Shown here: one piece after another, positions 60,817 to 64,000 of the stretch | Position numbering within the stretch: the first letter of the stretch is position 1 | How the letters are laid out: each line of letters opens with the position of its first letter | DNA from: Sabulibacter ruber | Lineage (GTDB): Bacteria; Bacteroidota; Bacteroidia; Cytophagales; Hymenobacteraceae | Assembly (NCBI RefSeq): GCF_017355955.1 | Contig: NZ_JAFFID010000001.1 | Location: 1,798,001 to 1,862,000, forward strand | Length of the DNA stretch: 64,000 nt | Direction: 5' to 3' | Notes under the pieces: model-generated | What the model saw: only the letters and a program-made list of their open reading frames with translations | Told to the model about the DNA's origin: nothing | Databases searched by the model: none | Translations under genes and position numbers: made by a program

Positions 60817-62445
60817 ATGCACTATTCAGTACCATCAAATTTTGACATTGAAAAACACCTTGAGCAGTACCCGCTGGAAGAATGGTGGCCCCAAAGCGCC
60901 ATAAAGGACTTCTGCCCAGACAAGTTGCACTACGTCCTTTCCCTTCCAATTGAAATCCCCTCCAACAACAAAGACCTCAAGCACCGCAACGGCTTTGTGC
61001 CCATCAATTCCACGGCACTTAAAAACGCCATCGGGAACGAATACAAACACTACCTTGACTATCTGGTGAACACGGGCGTGTTTGACGGGGGGAACAATCA
61101 GTACAGGAACGGCATCCACTCCCGCATGTACCGCTACACCAAGGAGTACCGGCAAGGGTTCAGGACGGTAGAAGTTAAAAAGACCTTTTCCTTCACCTAC
61201 AAAAAGGAAATCACCAAGCTGGAGGAGGAGCGCCTACGGGAACTTGACTCCAAGATAGGGAAGCACCTGATTAAACAATTTAACAAAGACCTTCTGAAGA
61301 TGGACTTGGAAGGGGCAGAATCATACATGCGCAGCACCTTTCTGAAAGGCGTTAGGGAAGTCGGTTTTTTAAATTTAAAAAATAGGGTCATAGAAGTGAA
61401 CAACCTCAACCGGCAGGACCCTACCGCCAAGGAGAAACTGACACCAAGAGAGAAAAAGCTATTAAAGTTCTACACCAACCTGCACGCGGCCATGAAGATA
61501 GCGGACGGCAACTTTTACCACGGCTTTGACACCGTCTCCGGCCGGTTCCACTCCTCGTTAACTAATTTAAAAAAGGAACTACGGAATTTCCTGACATACG
61601 GCGGGGAGAGCCTGTATGAGGTGGATTTGAAGAACAGCCAGATGTGGTTCAGCCTTTTGCTTCTGGATAGGGAGTTCTACGGGAAAAAGAGGGTGCGCGG
61701 CGCTAAATTTTCTATTTCCCCTTCCTCTATGTTCATTGATAAAGGTATTCCTAATGTCATAGATGCAAATATCCCTTCCACAAAGGCTAAAATAACCTTT
61801 AAAAGGTTGTCTATCCATAATGTATTATCAAACGAGATATTCCAATGTCTTCCAAATGTCTTCTCTAACGTTATGCTTCAAGATATACTTAAAGACATTG
61901 ACAATGAAGATGTTGTCCACTACAGGAATGTGGTACTTGAAGGAAAGCTGTATGATTACCTTTTAGATAGGTATGAAGAGAAGACAGGCAGAAAGGATAT
62001 GGACAGGGGAAAGATGAAGAAAGTGATGTTCACCATCCTTTTCTCCGAGAACGAGAAAGAAACGAAAGGAAGGGAAACCATGAAGGCAATGAAAATCAGG
62101 GAGCAGCGGGAAGCCGCAAAAGACCTCTTCCGAAGCTGCTTCCCCACTGTGATGCGTCTGTTTGAGTACATCAAGCAGGAGAACCACCGCCTGCTCGCCT
62201 GCCTCCTGCAAGCCATAGAGGCCCACGTACTTTTGAACAAGGTGTGCGGCAGGATAAAGAGGGAGAGACCGGCCATGCCCCTGTTCACGGTGCACGATTC
62301 CATCCTGACCACGGAGATGAACAAGGACTATTTGGTTAGGGTGGTAAGGGAAGAGTGCCTACGGCTCACCGGCTACACGCCAAGGGCAGAGCCTAACCTG
62401 CTGCACCCCGGAAAGCTGGAAATGCCATTTAAAACGGCGGCATAG
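60817..62445 (+). CDS. Divergent family-A-like polymerase of the integrative element
   Basis: 542 residues from ATG 60817 (583 if ATG 60694 is used; numbers below use the longer form). GRFHSSLTNLKKELRNF, then VDLKNSQ with Asp311, resembles motif A of DNA polymerase I and its preceding G-R...NL segment. Motif B is R438-x3-K442-x3-F446-x3-F450, the exact spacing of the O-helix R-K-F-Y series. QAIEAHVL and FTVHDSILTT (His534-Asp535) match the Q-helix and motif C. Pol I has HDE; T7 RNA polymerase has HDS as here. The Glu that excludes ribonucleotides in Pol I is Gln316. There is no exonuclease domain. Likely role: replication of the element. Residues about 334-424 use more AT-rich codons. Confidence 0.6.
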   Translation: MHYSVPSNFDIEKHLEQYPLEEWWPQSAIKDFCPDKLHYVLSLPIEIPSNNKDLKHRNGFVPINSTALKNAIGNEYKHYLDYLVNTGVFDGGNNQYRNGIHSRMYRYTKEYRQGFRTVEVKKTFSFTYKKEITKLEEERLRELDSKIGKHLIKQFNKDLLKMDLEGAESYMRSTFLKGVREVGFLNLKNRVIEVNNLNRQDPTAKEKLTPREKKLLKFYTNLHAAMKIADGNFYHGFDTVSGRFHSSLTNLKKELRNFLTYGGESLYEVDLKNSQMWFSLLLLDREFYGKKRVRGAKFSISPSSMFIDKGIPNVIDANIPSTKAKITFKRLSIHNVLSNEIFQCLPNVFSNVMLQDILKDIDNEDVVHYRNVVLEGKLYDYLLDRYEEKTGRKDMDRGKMKKVMFTILFSENEKETKGRETMKAMKIREQREAAKDLFRSCFPTVMRLFEYIKQENHRLLACLLQAIEAHVLLNKVCGRIKRERPAMPLFTVHDSILTTEMNKDYLVRVVREECLRLTGYTPRAEPNLLHPGKLEMPFKTAA

Positions 62446-62474
62446 AATAAATTAACAGAACCGATGCCATGACC

Positions 62475-63010
62475 CTGTTTTAGCCCTACCATAATATTTT
62501 CTGAATTGAATGGTGCCATTGGCACCTGAAAAGGATGCGCCTCTTGGCGGGGCTAAAACAGCGGTAAAACAAGGTCTTCAGAGGTATGCGGGTGCCACCT
62601 TAAACCACAAAGACAAAGCGCGTGGGTAGTCTGGCCTGTGTACTTCCGGATGGCTAAAGAGAACCCATTGGACAATGGAAGGTTTCTGTTGCACAGGCTT
62701 GAAAATAGCCTGTTATAGGCGTTTACAGCTATCCATTGCTGTGGATTGACTTAGGCCAGCTTGGCAAGCGAAGCCTGAATGGACGGCCTGAAACAGGGCT
62801 AAAACAGCCATTTTGCAATAGCGAAGCAGAGGGCTGTTCTAGGGCAAGCGGAAACAGGGGAAAGACGGTTTGCTTGTCTCTGCTCAAGGGCGAGGAAGCA
62901 AAATTCAGAACTCTGGTTTTAGCCGTTTAGAGCCGTTTCCAGAATCAAAGGCAGAGGAGAGAGTTGAGGGGGAGAAATGGGAATGAAGGGGCTAAAAACA
63001 GGGCTAAACC
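62475..63010. repeat. Iteron-like GGGCTAAAACAG repeats
   Basis: Exact copies at 62550-62561 and 62796-62807 (plus strand) and 62475-62486 (minus strand); a one-base-longer copy, GGGCTAAAAACAG, at 62989-63001, followed at once by GGGCTAAACC. A weaker match on the minus strand lies near 62915. Spacing is irregular, unlike classical tandem iterons, but four copies of a 12-mer in 530 bases are not expected by chance. Confidence 0.6.
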
Positions 63011-63036
63011 ACTATGGCAAAGGGATGGTGTAAGCC

Positions 63037-63051
63037 GTTAAATTATTTAAC
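63037..63051. repeat. 15-bp palindrome, copy 2
   Basis: GTTAAATTATTTAAC, identical to 57847-57861. It lies about 160 bases beyond the end of the excisionase-like gene, just after the iteron-like repeats. Confidence 0.6.
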
Positions 63052-63195
63052 AGATACAGAAACTCCGTTTAAAATAGTGAACCACCTTCATCTTAAATCA
63101 TCAGGTACACATCAGAACATCTATCTAAAAGCAATTAAGCCAAAATAGATAGCACTTTTTTAAACCAATTAAAAAATTCATCAATGCAAAAAAAA

Positions 63196-63210
63196 GGGAG
63201 CATTGCTCCC
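63196..63210 (-). terminator. Terminator of the excisionase-like gene
   Basis: GGGAGCATTGCTCCC forms a 7-bp GC-rich stem 13 bases after the stop. On the minus strand it is followed by eight T residues, a textbook intrinsic terminator. Confidence 0.85.
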
Positions 63211-63222
63211 TCTCTTTTACTA

Positions 63223-63477
63223 TCAATTACCAAATTTTATCCTCTCAATATCTTCAGCCCTAAATCTATTTTGGTCTGAATATTGAACCGGAACCAAAAC
63301 CCCTTCCTTAATTAACTTTTTAAGGGTATTGAAACTGCAGTTCAACTCTTCCATAACCTGTTTAGGCTTAAGCAGCGGCTTGGACATTTGAAGAGGTGAA
63401 ATCATATTAGCAACCTTATTAAAAAATCTCTCTTCAAATTCATTTAAATCATTCTTTGTCAAAATATCAATATTCAT
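63223..63477 (-). CDS. Excisionase-like helix-turn-helix protein
   Basis: An 84-residue protein. The C-terminal half, LLKPKQVMEELNCSFNTLKKLIKEGVLVPV followed by NRFRAEDIERI, is the HTH_17/excisionase winged-helix pattern common in Bacteroidota integrative elements. The N-terminal 35 residues form a helix. It probably binds near the attachment site to favour excision, or controls transcription. It lies about 100 bases downstream of the recombinase gene on the same strand and ends at a strong terminator. Confidence 0.82.
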   Translation of the reverse strand: MNIDILTKNDLNEFEERFFNKVANMISPLQMSKPLLKPKQVMEELNCSFNTLKKLIKEGVLVPVQYSDQNRFRAEDIERIKFGN

Positions 63478-63573
63478 AATTGGATTTTCTAATTTAAACT
63501 TAAATAATTTTCTTTACACAAAAATAAGCTGAACACTTACAAGTGAAAGAATAAAATAGGGTGTTATTTGTTC

Positions 63574-64000
63574 TTAACTTACATTTTTCAACAATCCACC
63601 TTCTAATTCAAACAACGTTTGCATTTCATTAATAATCTTAAGCGGCACTACTTTAGCGTATACTTGCGTAGTCTTTACACTCTTATGACCCAACATTTTA
63701 CCTATGGCTTCCCTTGAAATACCTAATGAGAACAACTTTGTAGCGAAAGTGTGTCTAGCTACGTGACTAGAAATATTTTTACTAATACCACACTCTTCTG
63801 CGACAATTTTTAAATACTTGTTGTAGTTCTTCAATGAGGGAATCGGAAAAAATGTACCACGCGAAAGACTAACTGGATGATTCTTGTACTTTTCAATAAT
63901 CATTTTTGCATCTGAAAATAAAGGCACAGTAAACTGCTCTCCTGTTTTTCCCCTACAACCAACTACCCACTCCCAATCACAGTTAGGCATCTTCTTAATG
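63574..64000 (-). CDS. Tyrosine recombinase (integrase), C-terminal part
   Basis: 142 residues are visible; the frame runs off the right edge, so the N-terminal arm-binding and core-binding domains and the first catalytic Arg lie outside. Visible: RGKTGEQFTVPL with the beta-hairpin Lys, SSHVARHTFATKLFSLGI with the H-x-x-R box, LGHKSVKTTQVYAKV with the second His and the nucleophilic Tyr. All key residues expected in this part are present, so it should be active. It would integrate and excise the element, here probably at a tRNA 3' end. Confidence 0.9.
   Translation of the reverse strand, partial: IKKMPNCDWEWVVGCRGKTGEQFTVPLFSDAKMIIEKYKNHPVSLSRGTFFPIPSLKNYNKYLKIVAEECGISKNISSHVARHTFATKLFSLGISREAIGKMLGHKSVKTTQVYAKVVPLKIINEMQTLFELEGGLLKNVS

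Larger units (their letters stand above)
62446..63222. other. Non-coding region with iteron-like repeats
   Basis: 777 bases without a supported gene, between the polymerase gene and the excisionase-like gene. It contains several copies of GGGCTAAAACAG (listed separately), the second 15-bp palindrome and the terminator of the excisionase-like gene. Such a set next to a polymerase gene suggests a replication origin. Confidence 0.5.

Noticed and set aside
62736-62930. 64-codon plus-strand reading frame after the polymerase gene
   Set aside because: It overlaps the iteron-like repeats and has no protein-like features.

Overview
The window looks like a chromosomal segment of a Bacteroidota bacterium of the order Cytophagales; family Hymenobacteraceae (Rufibacter/Pontibacter type) is my best guess. 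This rests on several AT-rich, leaderless-looking starts, the protein families present (a ThuA/sugar-dehydrogenase/PKD/cytochrome fusion lipoprotein, a Bacteroidota-type tyrosine recombinase) and candidate TTTG/TAnnTTTG promoters. No rRNA gene, complete tRNA, CRISPR array or insertion sequence is visible.

Layout. (1) 1-8419: surface-glycan genes. These are the end of a polysaccharide deacetylase, four family-2 glycosyltransferases (one fused to a methyltransferase), a Wzi-like outer-membrane protein and an O-acyltransferase. (2) 9301-12588: one large multidomain lipoprotein. (3) 12842-28607: a membrane-glycosylation locus. It holds three tandem GT-C (GT39/ArnT-like) transferases, a HAD phosphatase, a UbiA-family prenyltransferase resembling polyprenyl-phosphate phosphoribosyltransferases, a GMC oxidoreductase with a Tat-signal small partner, two HTTM-like proteins, two paralogous unknown membrane proteins and a GtrA-like protein. 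Together they suggest synthesis, flipping and use of a lipid-linked sugar, perhaps a pentose. Two of the GT-C genes carry a 746-bp, very GC-rich, almost identical block. (4) 29095-49254: a 20-kb minus-strand exopolysaccharide cluster. It encodes a response regulator, a phosphoglycosyltransferase with a receiver-like N-terminus, a TolC-like protein, a Wzc-like co-polymerase, a Wzy-like polymerase, many glycosyltransferases, an acetyltransferase, a pyruvyl transferase and a Wzx-like flippase. A sigma-54-type promoter lies just before its first gene. (5) 49760-55794: the likely control module, made of a hybrid pseudo-kinase with REC and HPt domains, a sigma-54-activating response regulator and a hybrid histidine kinase.

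(6) About 56570 to beyond 64000: an integrative element. Its left end is a tRNA 3'-end fragment followed by the tRNA's terminator. Its right end carries an excisionase-like gene and a tyrosine recombinase cut by the window edge. Between them lie a row of single minus-strand genes separated by attC-like imperfect palindromes with no visible integron integrase, a divergent family-A-like polymerase gene, iteron-like repeats and a repeated 15-bp palindrome.

The most unusual items are the attC-like cassette row, the stand-alone polymerase, the GC-rich homogenised block in the GT-C genes, the lipid-linked-sugar locus and the phosphorelay/sigma-54 link to exopolysaccharide synthesis. All assignments come from reading motifs by eye; no database search was possible.
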